Below the pieces are notes generated by a model. That model did no database searches. It was not told the DNA's origin and saw only the letters and a list, made by a program, of their open reading frames with translations. Shown piece by piece: positions 57,486 through 64,000 of a stretch of DNA of 64,000 bases (within the stretch, counting starts at the first letter, position 1; each line of letters begins with the position of its first letter). The stretch is taken from NCBI GenBank assembly GCA_022821965.1, contig JAJECN010000036.1, positions 1 through 64,000 of the forward strand, written 5' to 3'. The DNA is from Candidatus Poribacteria bacterium. GTDB taxonomy: Bacteria > Poribacteria > WGA-4E > WGA-3G. A program made the translations under genes and the position numbers.

Positions 57486-60098
57486 ATGAGAGAAAAAAAC
57501 ATCAAAATCATAGCGATCTTGCTCATCCTGTTGAGCGTCGCGGCGTTGCACATAAAACTCTATCGGTTCGCCGAGGTGACACATGACGGTGCCCTGCAGG
57601 TGTTAGTCTGTTTGGGGCGCGTTGTTCATATAGACACAAACGACGAGGCGGATCAAGTTTTGTCCTTCCGTATCCTTTCTGGTCAGTTTCGAGGCGAAAC
57701 TGTTCAAGTAAACAACGTTTGGACCGGACGCGCCTTCGGCGATCGCGTACTAAGCAAGGGAGATGTGCTATTCCTCGATATTCCGCTCCGAGATCCGTCA
57801 AATCCGAGAATTGACACCGTGTCAATGCGTGAATATTTCCGCACACCGTTCCTGCTCTATCTTGCGGGGGCATTGGGTGTCCTGATGATACTTGTCGCCG
57901 GTATGAAGGGTGTCCGAGCGATTCTGACGTTGTTTGTTACCGCATTCACCGTGCTTTATCTATTGGTGCCGCTGACGATCAGTGGTTACAACCCTATTGC
58001 GGTTGCGCTGCTGATTGCTGCCCTGCTGACGTTCGCAACCTTCCTTCTCATTACAGGATTTAGTTTCAAGGTAATCTCCGGTGTAATTGGAACGCTCGGC
58101 GGATTAGCCGCTGTTGGGATTTTGTCTGTCATTAGCCAGCATGCAATGGCATTGACCGGATTGGCGCAGGAGTTCGGTTTCTTGGAGCTTGGGATCGCGC
58201 TCTGGCGGACACCTGCCTCGCATCATTGGAATTTCACAGGTATTTTGTCTGCAGGCATCATCTTAGGTGCTGTCGGTGCAATGATGGATGTGAGCATGTC
58301 TATCTCCTCAAGCGTCCATGAGGTCAAGCAGGTGAATCCGAACATTACCGTCCGACAAGCGATCCGTGCTGGCTTGAATGTGGGCAGAGACATTATGGGG
58401 ACGATGGCGGATACGCTCATCTTTGCTTACCTCGGTGCTCACATGATGACGATGTTGCTTCCGCGCATCGATTTCCCTGAAGTCGGTGTTCTCTATCCTT
58501 TTCTCCGCCTTGTCAACGATGAAGCGACAGCAGTTGCGATTATTCAAGCTGTCGTAGGCACGATCGGATTGGTGCTCACGGTTCCGATTGCGGCATCGGT
58601 TGCCGGATTCCTCACGCAGTACGCGAAAGTAGACATATCTGAAATTCATGAAGACCTACCTTCGGAAGAGGAGTTAGAAGAGTTATTCCGTGCGGATCCA
58701 CCGCGTAGCAAAGCCCGAATCGCTGTTCCGATCGCGATGGTAATTGTTCTGGTCGGTACCATCTTTGTTTACTACCGTACGCATGACCTCTCCGCAACGG
58801 TTCTGGAGCAACGGGATGCAGATGGCAATCCTGTTAACAGGTCGGAGTACGCAAAAGGCAGAGTTGTCCGTTTGCTGGAATCCACTGCGAATTTCCTGTT
58901 TAACATTGACAGTAGTGCTACGGACGATCTGAACAACCTGATTGTTCCTTCGGCTTTACGTGAGGCATTCAGTAACCAAAAGATCCCGTTTTCCGATGAA
59001 GTCATCGTCTCAATTAAACCGTGGAAGGATAGCCGTTGGCTACTCTCGGATACGAAATATGAGCAGACGTATAGTATTCGGGCAATGGAGGATGACGGAG
59101 AGAATGTCCTCAATGTTTACGAGTCGAAAAACGAGCATCATATCCTTGAGGTGGAGATGCTGAGTGGGATGTATAAAGGTAGACGCTTAGTGCTGCGGAA
59201 CATTGTGAATCACAATATGCCGTTGTTGAGCATTCCTGCGGAACCGGGAGATGTCATCCTTTGTCGGGTCGCAGGAGACCCGGAACAGGTTAGTCTCGTT
59301 AATATTGTCCAAGATTACGGTAGGGATCGATTTCTGATTTGGATGGTAGGTGGGATGCTGCTACTTATTATCCTCGTGGGTAGACTTGAGGGCATTCGTA
59401 CGGCGTGTGCGATGCTAATGTCTGCTGGGGTTATCTATTTCTTCATGCTACCCTTGATTTCGCAAGGTGCAAATGCCGTATTCATCGTGACGCTGACTTC
59501 GGGAGTCGTGGCGTTTGTGTCTCTGGTATTCGTGATCGGTCCAAGCCGGAAAACGTTTTCGGCTGTGCTGGGAACGATGGGTGGAATCTTGGTTGCGGGT
59601 CTGATTGTCCTGTTCGCGCAGCAGCATCTCCATTTTTCTGGGTTAGAGAATGCAATTTCGGCAGATATTATAGAAGCGACGCGGACACCACCGTTCGATT
59701 TCGTACAGATTCTCTTGGCGGGCATGCTGATGGGCGTGCTGGGTGTCGCTGTTGACGGTGCGATCGAGGTGGCATCAAGTATGGAGGAAATTCGCAGGGC
59801 AAATCCGAACATGCCGACCTGGCGGCTTATCGCCTCCGGCTTGAATGTCGGGACGGACATCCTTGGCACGATGGTGAATACATTGGTGTTTGCCTATCTT
59901 GGTGTCGAGTTGCTACTCGTCGTCACGGTTACAGCACCGAATCTGGACTTTTTCAAATCGCCGCCAGCACAGCTATTGAGTATCGGCGTCGTATCCGCGG
60001 AGATTGTGCGGTTGCTCGCTGGCACGCTTGGTTTAGTTCTGGCGATTCCAATCACGGCGATAATTTGTGCGTTCTGGAACCCGAAACAGAAGGCGTAG
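57486..60098 (+). CDS. Double-length YibE/F-family membrane protein
   Basis: YibE/F proteins are polytopic membrane proteins of unknown transport role, normally about 370-420 residues. This one has 870 and contains two units. Each has a soluble beta-type domain after one N-terminal helix (FRILSGQFRGETVQVNN in unit one; VEMLSGMYKGRRLVLRN in unit two). Each then has about six to seven transmembrane helices ending in the same signature. Unit one has GAVGAMMDVSMSISSSVHEV and GLNVGRDIMGTMADTLIFAY; unit two has GVLGVAVDGAIEVASSMEEI and GLNVGTDILGTMVNTLVFAY. The duplication is therefore old but complete. A sigma-54-like promoter lies upstream, and its last 47 bases overlap a minus-strand antitoxin gene. 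Confidence 0.87.
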   Translation: MREKNIKIIAILLILLSVAALHIKLYRFAEVTHDGALQVLVCLGRVVHIDTNDEADQVLSFRILSGQFRGETVQVNNVWTGRAFGDRVLSKGDVLFLDIPLRDPSNPRIDTVSMREYFRTPFLLYLAGALGVLMILVAGMKGVRAILTLFVTAFTVLYLLVPLTISGYNPIAVALLIAALLTFATFLLITGFSFKVISGVIGTLGGLAAVGILSVISQHAMALTGLAQEFGFLELGIALWRTPASHHWNFTGILSAGIILGAVGAMMDVSMSISSSVHEVKQVNPNITVRQAIRAGLNVGRDIMGTMADTLIFAYLGAHMMTMLLPRIDFPEVGVLYPFLRLVNDEATAVAIIQAVVGTIGLVLTVPIAASVAGFLTQYAKVDISEIHEDLPSEEELEELFRADPPRSKARIAVPIAMVIVLVGTIFVYYRTHDLSATVLEQRDADGNPVNRSEYAKGRVVRLLESTANFLFNIDSSATDDLNNLIVPSALREAFSNQKIPFSDEVIVSIKPWKDSRWLLSDTKYEQTYSIRAMEDDGENVLNVYESKNEHHILEVEMLSGMYKGRRLVLRNIVNHNMPLLSIPAEPGDVILCRVAGDPEQVSLVNIVQDYGRDRFLIWMVGGMLLLIILVGRLEGIRTACAMLMSAGVIYFFMLPLISQGANAVFIVTLTSGVVAFVSLVFVIGPSRKTFSAVLGTMGGILVAGLIVLFAQQHLHFSGLENAISADIIEATRTPPFDFVQILLAGMLMGVLGVAVDGAIEVASSMEEIRRANPNMPTWRLIASGLNVGTDILGTMVNTLVFAYLGVELLLVVTVTAPNLDFFKSPPAQLLSIGVVSAEIVRLLAGTLGLVLAIPITAIICAFWNPKQKA

Positions 60099-60471
60099 CG
60101 GTGTCTTCTGACGCGGGTTTCGGCATTATAGGGTACTTCCCTTCAGCAATCAATCTTTGTCGGGCTTCTTCCAAGCGTTCCTCCCAATTAATCAGCGTAG
60201 GGGTTTTGCCATACATTTCTATGAGTTTCCCAGCTTCTTCATCCATAAGCTTCTCGCGCTCAAGGTAGGCTTCCACTTCCTCCTTGTTGGCAAGATAATA
60301 GAGGATGGTGGCGTAGATCTTCTCCATGGACAAAGTCGGGAAGCGGCGGTGAAGTTCATCAACGCCCTTACCTTGTCGATACTTATTTAACACATGTTGA
60401 ATAGCAATACGATGTCCTTTGATGCGTATGTCGATTTCGCTGTTGAAGTCAAAGTAGTCTCGTAGTTCCAT
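60052..60471 (-). CDS. DUF433-family antitoxin-like protein (downstream copy)
   Basis: This 139-residue protein begins MELRDYFDFNSEIDIRIKGH. The sequence IRIKGHRIAIQHVLNKYRQG, then LHRRFPTLSMEKIYATILYY, is the DUF433 winged-helix fold of VapB45-like antitoxins. The C-terminal 60 residues are charged and helical. It starts two bases after the stop of the PIN-like toxin, the reverse of the usual antitoxin-first order, and is a paralogue of the gene at 60827-61195. Its last 47 bases overlap the convergent YibE/F gene. One toxin flanked by two antitoxin paralogues is unusual. Confidence 0.8.
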   Translation of the reverse strand: MELRDYFDFNSEIDIRIKGHRIAIQHVLNKYRQGKGVDELHRRFPTLSMEKIYATILYYLANKEEVEAYLEREKLMDEEAGKLIEMYGKTPTLINWEERLEEARQRLIAEGKYPIMPKPASEDTATPSVSGSRTHKLSP

Positions 60472-60473
60472 TC

Positions 60474-60830
60474 TTACCTCTTTTTTTCCGGCAGATATTG
60501 TATAACATCTTGATATTGTTCAGGTGTAAAGGAGTTCCAAACCCTACGCAACTCCTTGACGTAAGTTCCAATTGAGGTCCGCTGTGGGAAACAAAGAATT
60601 CCGGGGACATGCCCGCCAGCCTGCAAATGATCAGCAAGGTGTCTTGGCATGGTTGTTCTGTTGTTGGTAATTAGGATGTAGTTGTTGCGTTCAATCCACG
60701 TCAGAATATCCGGATCGGGAGTTGCGAGTGGGGGCACGCCTTCATCTCCAATGCGTTGAACGTGCATTTCAAGGAGTTGTTCCTGAATTGCACGCCTGAG
60801 GTGTTCATCAAGGAGAAATCGGGGCCTCAT
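60474..60830 (-). CDS. DUF5615 PIN-like toxin (VapC45-like)
   Basis: This 118-residue protein starts MRPRFLLDEHLRRAIQEQLL. Asp8-Glu9 early, PDPDILTWIERNNYILITNN and later HVPGILCFPQRT fit the small PIN-like (Mut7-C/DUF5615) fold, an RNase that typically pairs with a DUF433 antitoxin. The ATG overlaps the upstream antitoxin stop (ATGA), so translation is coupled. A second DUF433 gene follows two bases after its stop. The acidic residues look intact, so I assume it is active. Confidence 0.82.
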   Translation of the reverse strand: MRPRFLLDEHLRRAIQEQLLEMHVQRIGDEGVPPLATPDPDILTWIERNNYILITNNRTTMPRHLADHLQAGGHVPGILCFPQRTSIGTYVKELRRVWNSFTPEQYQDVIQYLPEKKR

Positions 60831-61195
60831 GCAGGTTCATCCCAAAGCGGGTTAAACTTTCCTGCAGCGATCTGTTTTTCCCGCTCCTTTCGGAGGTGTT
60901 CTCGTTCTTCAATGAACATTAGGGTAGGACCCTGGGTTTGCTCCCATTCCCTGTCTGATTTCTTTTTTTGTTGCCTCACCCGTTCCAAGTAAGCCTCTAC
61001 CTCGGTTTTGTTTGCCTCATAGTAGAGGAGCGTGGCGTAGATTTTCTCTAAGGGCAGTTTTGGGAAACAGCGCAAAATTTCTTCAGGTTCTTTGCCTTGT
61101 AAACGTTTTTCTAACACCTCGTCAATATAGACACGGTGTCCTTTGATGCGGATGCTGGTTTCATCAATAAAGTCAAAATAGTCTTGCACATCCAT
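60827..61195 (-). CDS. DUF433-family antitoxin (upstream copy)
   Basis: This 122-residue protein starts MDVQDYFDFIDETSIRIKGH. IRIKGHRVYIDEVLEKRLQG, ILRCFPKLPLEKIYATLLYY and the helical charged tail are the DUF433/VapB45 pattern. It is first in the operon, with GGAG at good spacing, and overlaps the PIN-like toxin start by four bases. Family logic makes it the cognate antitoxin that also represses the operon. The second copy after the toxin has diverged in the tail but keeps the same fold. Confidence 0.82.
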   Translation of the reverse strand: MDVQDYFDFIDETSIRIKGHRVYIDEVLEKRLQGKEPEEILRCFPKLPLEKIYATLLYYEANKTEVEAYLERVRQQKKKSDREWEQTQGPTLMFIEEREHLRKEREKQIAAGKFNPLWDEPA

Positions 61196-61322
61196 CGTCT
61201 GTCTCCTTTCACGTGATATTTAAAATTTTAGATGAAGACATGGAAAAAGTCAAGGCTTAATTGGGTGTTTTCAGAATATAGGTATTAGGCAAGGGGCTGC
61301 CTTTCTTTCCGCTTACCGACCC

Positions 61323-62033
61323 CTATTGCGGGCACCACGCCATCACCGTGCCGAAGCTGGCGAACACGCTGTTTTCACCGCTCGTTAGGATTCGCGAGCC
61401 TTGGACAACAATTCGCGTATCACGGCTCGTAATTTTGTAGCTGACGGGAGCATCTTTGGCAATGAGCGGTTCACCATTTTCGTCCTTGAGTTTATCAAGC
61501 CGATAATGTACCGAGCGGTGTGCTGACACGTTAAATTCGCAGGAAACGTTCTCCAACGTAGGGTCCTCATAAAGCACTTCTAAAAGACAACGTGTATCTC
61601 TATCGGCGGTGTTGGAGATGCATATAGACTCGTGTGAGAAATAGCCACCCCCATGCTCTTCCCATTCCTGTTCCGCTGGCGTGAGTGCCGCCATATAGCC
61701 ATCCGGGATAACCCAAACGTAAGTCCCATCACCATCTGAACTATAGCATTTGAGTGCTTCCGCTATTGTCTCTGGATTTTCATCTACTTTATCCAGTGAA
61801 ATTACAAGACATCGGGAGCTGGTTTTTATTCCGTTTATTGATGTGGCGTGTTTTAATTCGCCTCTCACGTTCAGGCATACTGTGTTATCTCCTAACATCA
61901 TGAGATGACTGATGCCTTGCGAGGCGAGCCAATCGCCGAATGTATCGTTGAGGAGTGTTGATAAAGTTTCGAGGTTTGATACCCCCACCAGTTTATAATC
62001 TTGAATCGTTGCTAATAATGTTCCAAATGTCAT
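61323..62033 (-). CDS. Sensory-rhodopsin-transducer-like (ASRT) domain protein
   Basis: The C-terminal 130 residues of this 236-residue protein match the soluble beta-sandwich family of Anabaena sensory rhodopsin transducer: VWVIPDGYMA, FSHESICISNTADRDTRCLL, VSAHRSVHYRLDKL, VSYKITSRDTRIVVQGSRI. ASRT relatives are also found without rhodopsin, often near sugar enzymes. No rhodopsin gene is present here. The N-terminal 100 residues (TFGTLLATIQDYKLVGVSNL...) form a separate domain that I do not recognise. I chose the ATG at 62033 with AAGGAAG upstream; a TTG further up overlaps the preceding gene. It is paired with that gene at a 13-base gap. Ligand and partner are unknown. Confidence 0.7.
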   Translation of the reverse strand: MTFGTLLATIQDYKLVGVSNLETLSTLLNDTFGDWLASQGISHLMMLGDNTVCLNVRGELKHATSINGIKTSSRCLVISLDKVDENPETIAEALKCYSSDGDGTYVWVIPDGYMAALTPAEQEWEEHGGGYFSHESICISNTADRDTRCLLEVLYEDPTLENVSCEFNVSAHRSVHYRLDKLKDENGEPLIAKDAPVSYKITSRDTRIVVQGSRILTSGENSVFASFGTVMAWCPQ

Positions 62034-62046
62034 AGTTTTCTTCCTT

Positions 62047-62391
62047 TTAGACCATCCATCGTTCACCAATACCGAGCAGTGCCATCAATACTTGCAAGAG
62101 AACGCTTTCGGCATCGGTTCCAACGAACTGTCGATGCGTATCAATATAAGTGCCATAATCGGCAGCCCACTCCCGAAAATAAGTTTGGTATTCCCAACCC
62201 CCTGCGGTGCGTTGGAAAACTGACCGGTCTGGATACGGGAGTTTCTGTTTTAAGAGTTGCTGTAGTTGTTCGGAAGTGGGTATCCATACACCTCCGGTGT
62301 TTTCTCTGTCGGGTCGGAGTGCCTGAATTTTAGGATGTAAGCATCGCTCTAAATATGTTTGCGAATGTGTCTGCTTTTCAGATAGATTCAT
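62047..62391 (-). CDS. Hypothetical protein paired with the ASRT-like gene
   Basis: This soluble protein of about 114 residues starts MNLSEKQTHSQTYLERCLHP. It contains EYQTYFREWAADYGTYIDTH and ends in LLQVLMALLGIGERWMV. I do not recognise a family; it has no signal peptide or membrane segment. The frame is open to a TTG at 62439, so a longer form of 130 residues is possible, and no clear Shine-Dalgarno decides between them. The ASRT-like gene follows after 13 bases and its ribosome binding site touches the stop, so the two are probably one operon. Confidence 0.55.
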   Translation of the reverse strand: MNLSEKQTHSQTYLERCLHPKIQALRPDRENTGGVWIPTSEQLQQLLKQKLPYPDRSVFQRTAGGWEYQTYFREWAADYGTYIDTHRQFVGTDAESVLLQVLMALLGIGERWMV

Positions 62392-62439
62392 GGATTTGCG
62401 ATAAAATCTAAAATATGTAGACAGGCGTTCAATGAACAA

Positions 62440-62935
62440 GGACCCGCCGCCGCTGGCGAGAGAGCAATTCTATAGACATATCACCCCTCTGGGGTGTGGA
62501 AAGAGACTCAAAAACTTTTCTGGAATGTGCAAAATCTGTCAGTAGCAACTTGGGTTATAAAGGATATTATACGGTCTGAACATTTCAGTGTCAATACTTC
62601 CGTCGCAAATTTTTGTCACCTTTTCATAGCGATTACGTAATTACAAGGTAAGCTATCATATTTTTTAGAAATATCAAAAATCTTGAGGAATCGGGAAAGG
62701 AAAATATCAATGAATTTCCTAATAGTACTCTCCGTATTTTGGGTGAGCGTGCTTGTTAAATTTTCCAGATACAACTAAATCTGGAGAGCATTTCAAACCG
62801 CGTATTGTTCAGCGATCTGTTTCTGGACGATAGAGCCTCAATCTGGTTCGGCTGGTGTTATAACATTTGCAACGCCACCATACGTCATAGGTACCCACAA
62901 CCTAAAGGTTGGGGAAACTTGTGCTTCGTAGCGAT
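62440..62935. other. Intergenic region without recognisable gene
   Basis: I found no supported gene. A small CACCCC-TCT-GGGGTG palindrome lies near 62488. It may be the former flank of the repeat element that follows. Confidence 0.5.
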
Positions 62936-63164
62936 GTAGGTTGGGTTGAACGGATCCCCTCGGAACGCTTGTCCATCAAAAACACGGCTTGCTTCGGGCA
63001 GCTCACACTCTCAAAGGACCGAGTGAAACCCAACGATTTTCTCGTCCGGTTTCCCGCCCGACGTTGGGTTTCACTATGTTTTTGGAAAATAAGCGCCCCT
63101 ACTAGATGTGACACATCTTTCAGGGACAACATGGAATTTCTTATCGCCGTTCAACCCAACCTAC
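62936..63164. mobile_element. Nested palindromic repeat element, MITE-like
   Basis: The ends are perfect 18-bp inverted repeats, GTAGGTTGGGTTGAACGG (62936-62953) and its complement (63147-63164). Inside, AGTGAAACCCAACG (63022-63035) and CGTTGGGTTTCACT (63062-63075) form a second perfect 14-bp pair. Repeats of the type GTAGGTTGGGTTGA-CG-GTGAAACCCAAC are widespread in bacteria as non-autonomous elements. It encodes nothing recognisable. Confidence 0.75.
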
Positions 63165-63237
63165 GGTGATACTTAAATTTTTTATCGAATTCACGTTAGT
63201 ATACCCCACCCTAAATGCCCACACAACAAAATTTCCG

Positions 63238-63266
63238 TTGCAATTCTACCCTAACCCTTGTATAAT
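63238..63266 (+). promoter_or_regulatory. Sigma-70-type promoter of the restriction-like gene
   Basis: TTGCAA (63238-63243), 17 bases, perfect TATAAT (63261-63266), about 40 bases before the ATG at 63308. GGAG at 63297-63300 is its ribosome binding site. Confidence 0.7.
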
Positions 63267-63307
63267 TTGGCATTGTTTCGTCCATCGAAAACGTCCGGAG
63301 AAAATAG

Positions 63308-64000
63308 ATGCCAGATTTCAATATCAAACCAACACACAAGCCCATCAAAAACTACTATACTGAACTTGAAAAATATGCACAACATGGCGCAGAAAATGAA
63401 GGCACCGTCCGTGCCGCATTCCAGAATCTGCTTCAGCACTACTGCCACCAATCCAACCTCACGCTCCTCTGCGAAAAAAGTCTCTACACGTCGGAGAAAA
63501 GACGGATAACCCCCGACGGTGAAGTCGTCGATCCCTTCGGCTTACCACACGGCTATTGGGAGGCGAAAGACACCCAAGACGATCTACACGTTGAGGCGGA
63601 CAAGAAATTCGCCGCAGGCTACCCCTCAAAAAATATCGTCATCCAGTCTCCGACCCATGCGCTTCTCTATCAACACGGACGACTACAGCTCGACCTTGAC
63701 ATCACCGAACCGAGAAACCTCATTCAAGTTCTCCAGACCTTCTTCGCATATCAGGAAGAGAATATCTCCGCATGGCATACAGCGGTCTCTGAATTCAAAG
63801 ACACGGTGCCGGAACTCGGTGAAAAATTGGCGGCGTTGATTGAAACGGAACGCCAAAACAATCCGCATTTTCAGGAAGCATTCGCCAGTTTTCATCAACA
63901 GTGTCAAGCTTCGATTAACCCGAACCTCTCCGTCGCTGCCGTAGAGGAGATGCTCATCCAGCATCTGTTGACAGAACGCATCTTCCGCACTGTCTTTGAT
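63308..64000 (+). CDS. Large restriction-type protein, N-terminal nuclease part (cut by window edge)
   Basis: The first 231 codons are open to the end of the window. They begin MPDFNIKPTHKPIKNYYTEL and contain EVVDPFGLPHGYWEAKDT, a D...ExK pattern of an Mrr-like PD-(D/E)xK nuclease domain. NIVIQSPTHALLYQHGRLQ follows, then long helical linkers. This layout starts single-polypeptide type ISP-like restriction enzymes and helicase-methylase relatives, in which a helicase and an adenine methyltransferase come later. Those domains are outside the window, so the class is a hypothesis. The gene has a good promoter and Shine-Dalgarno, and it is a third restriction-type locus in 64 kb. Confidence 0.55.
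   Translation, partial: MPDFNIKPTHKPIKNYYTELEKYAQHGAENEGTVRAAFQNLLQHYCHQSNLTLLCEKSLYTSEKRRITPDGEVVDPFGLPHGYWEAKDTQDDLHVEADKKFAAGYPSKNIVIQSPTHALLYQHGRLQLDLDITEPRNLIQVLQTFFAYQEENISAWHTAVSEFKDTVPELGEKLAALIETERQNNPHFQEAFASFHQQCQASINPNLSVAAVEEMLIQHLLTERIFRTVFD

Noticed and set aside
60052-60098. Frameshift at the end of the YibE/F gene as a cause of its overlap with the antitoxin gene
   Set aside because: Both reading frames keep family-consistent or complete ends, so a true convergent overlap is simpler.

Overview
The window is 64 kb of bacterial chromosome. It carries single-copy housekeeping genes (peptide deformylase, dCTP deaminase, glutamine synthetase, PII, GlnD, Era, UvrA, UvrC, TrmB, TrpB) mixed with large accessory blocks. 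Four phytanoyl-CoA-dioxygenase-like (PhyH) genes, three Gfo/Idh/MocA oxidoreductases, a sulfatase-like protein, a ceramidase-like protein, DUF433/PIN and Uma2 genes, with many small palindromic repeats, resemble Candidatus Poribacteria and related uncultured marine lineages. That assignment is an inference from gene content, not a measurement. I see no rRNA, tRNA or CRISPR array.

Layout. 1-8.7 kb (+): the end of an IS3-family element that has beheaded a type III restriction helicase, then def, larE, a small membrane protein, glcF, dcd and a glnA-glnB nitrogen operon with a good intrinsic terminator. 8.8-50.0 kb: an uninterrupted run of minus-strand genes. Read in its own direction it begins with a Gfo/Idh - PhyH - Gfo/Idh - PhyH - PhyH - sulfatase block (50-43.7 kb), then an intact toxin-antitoxin pair and another Gfo/Idh gene. 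Next comes a defence and stress island (41.9-26.4 kb: MoxR ATPase, Fic, Uma2, a coiled-coil membrane protein, a type III-like mod/res pair and a complete type II CBASS operon). Then follow glcD with a 2-hydroxyacid dehydrogenase, trpB, a decayed toxin-antitoxin pair, a HEAT protein, era, a double-length uvrA, a J-domain protein, and a creatininase - PhyH - sarcosine-oxidase - ceramidase-like group. 50.3-60.1 kb (+): glnD, an epimerase, trmB, Uma2, uvrC and a double-length YibE/F membrane protein. 60.0-62.4 kb (-): a DUF433 - PIN - DUF433 module and a sensory-rhodopsin-transducer-like protein. 63.3 kb to the end (+): the start of a large restriction-type protein.

How the parts connect. glnA, glnB and glnD form a GlnD-PII-GS control circuit: PII keeps Tyr51 and GS keeps the adenylylation-type Tyr (399). 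Three sites match the sigma-54 -24/-12 consensus with exact GG-N10-GC spacing. They lie upstream of glnA, of the YibE/F gene and of the CBASS operon; the CBASS site is the best match. The CBASS cassette also lies between two 29-bp direct repeats (28/29 identical), and each repeat has the layout of a sigma-70 promoter. A two-box leader repeat precedes or enters three unrelated genes, and one copy is split by a 118-bp MITE-like element. These regulatory and architectural features, more than any single gene, are the least expected content of the window.
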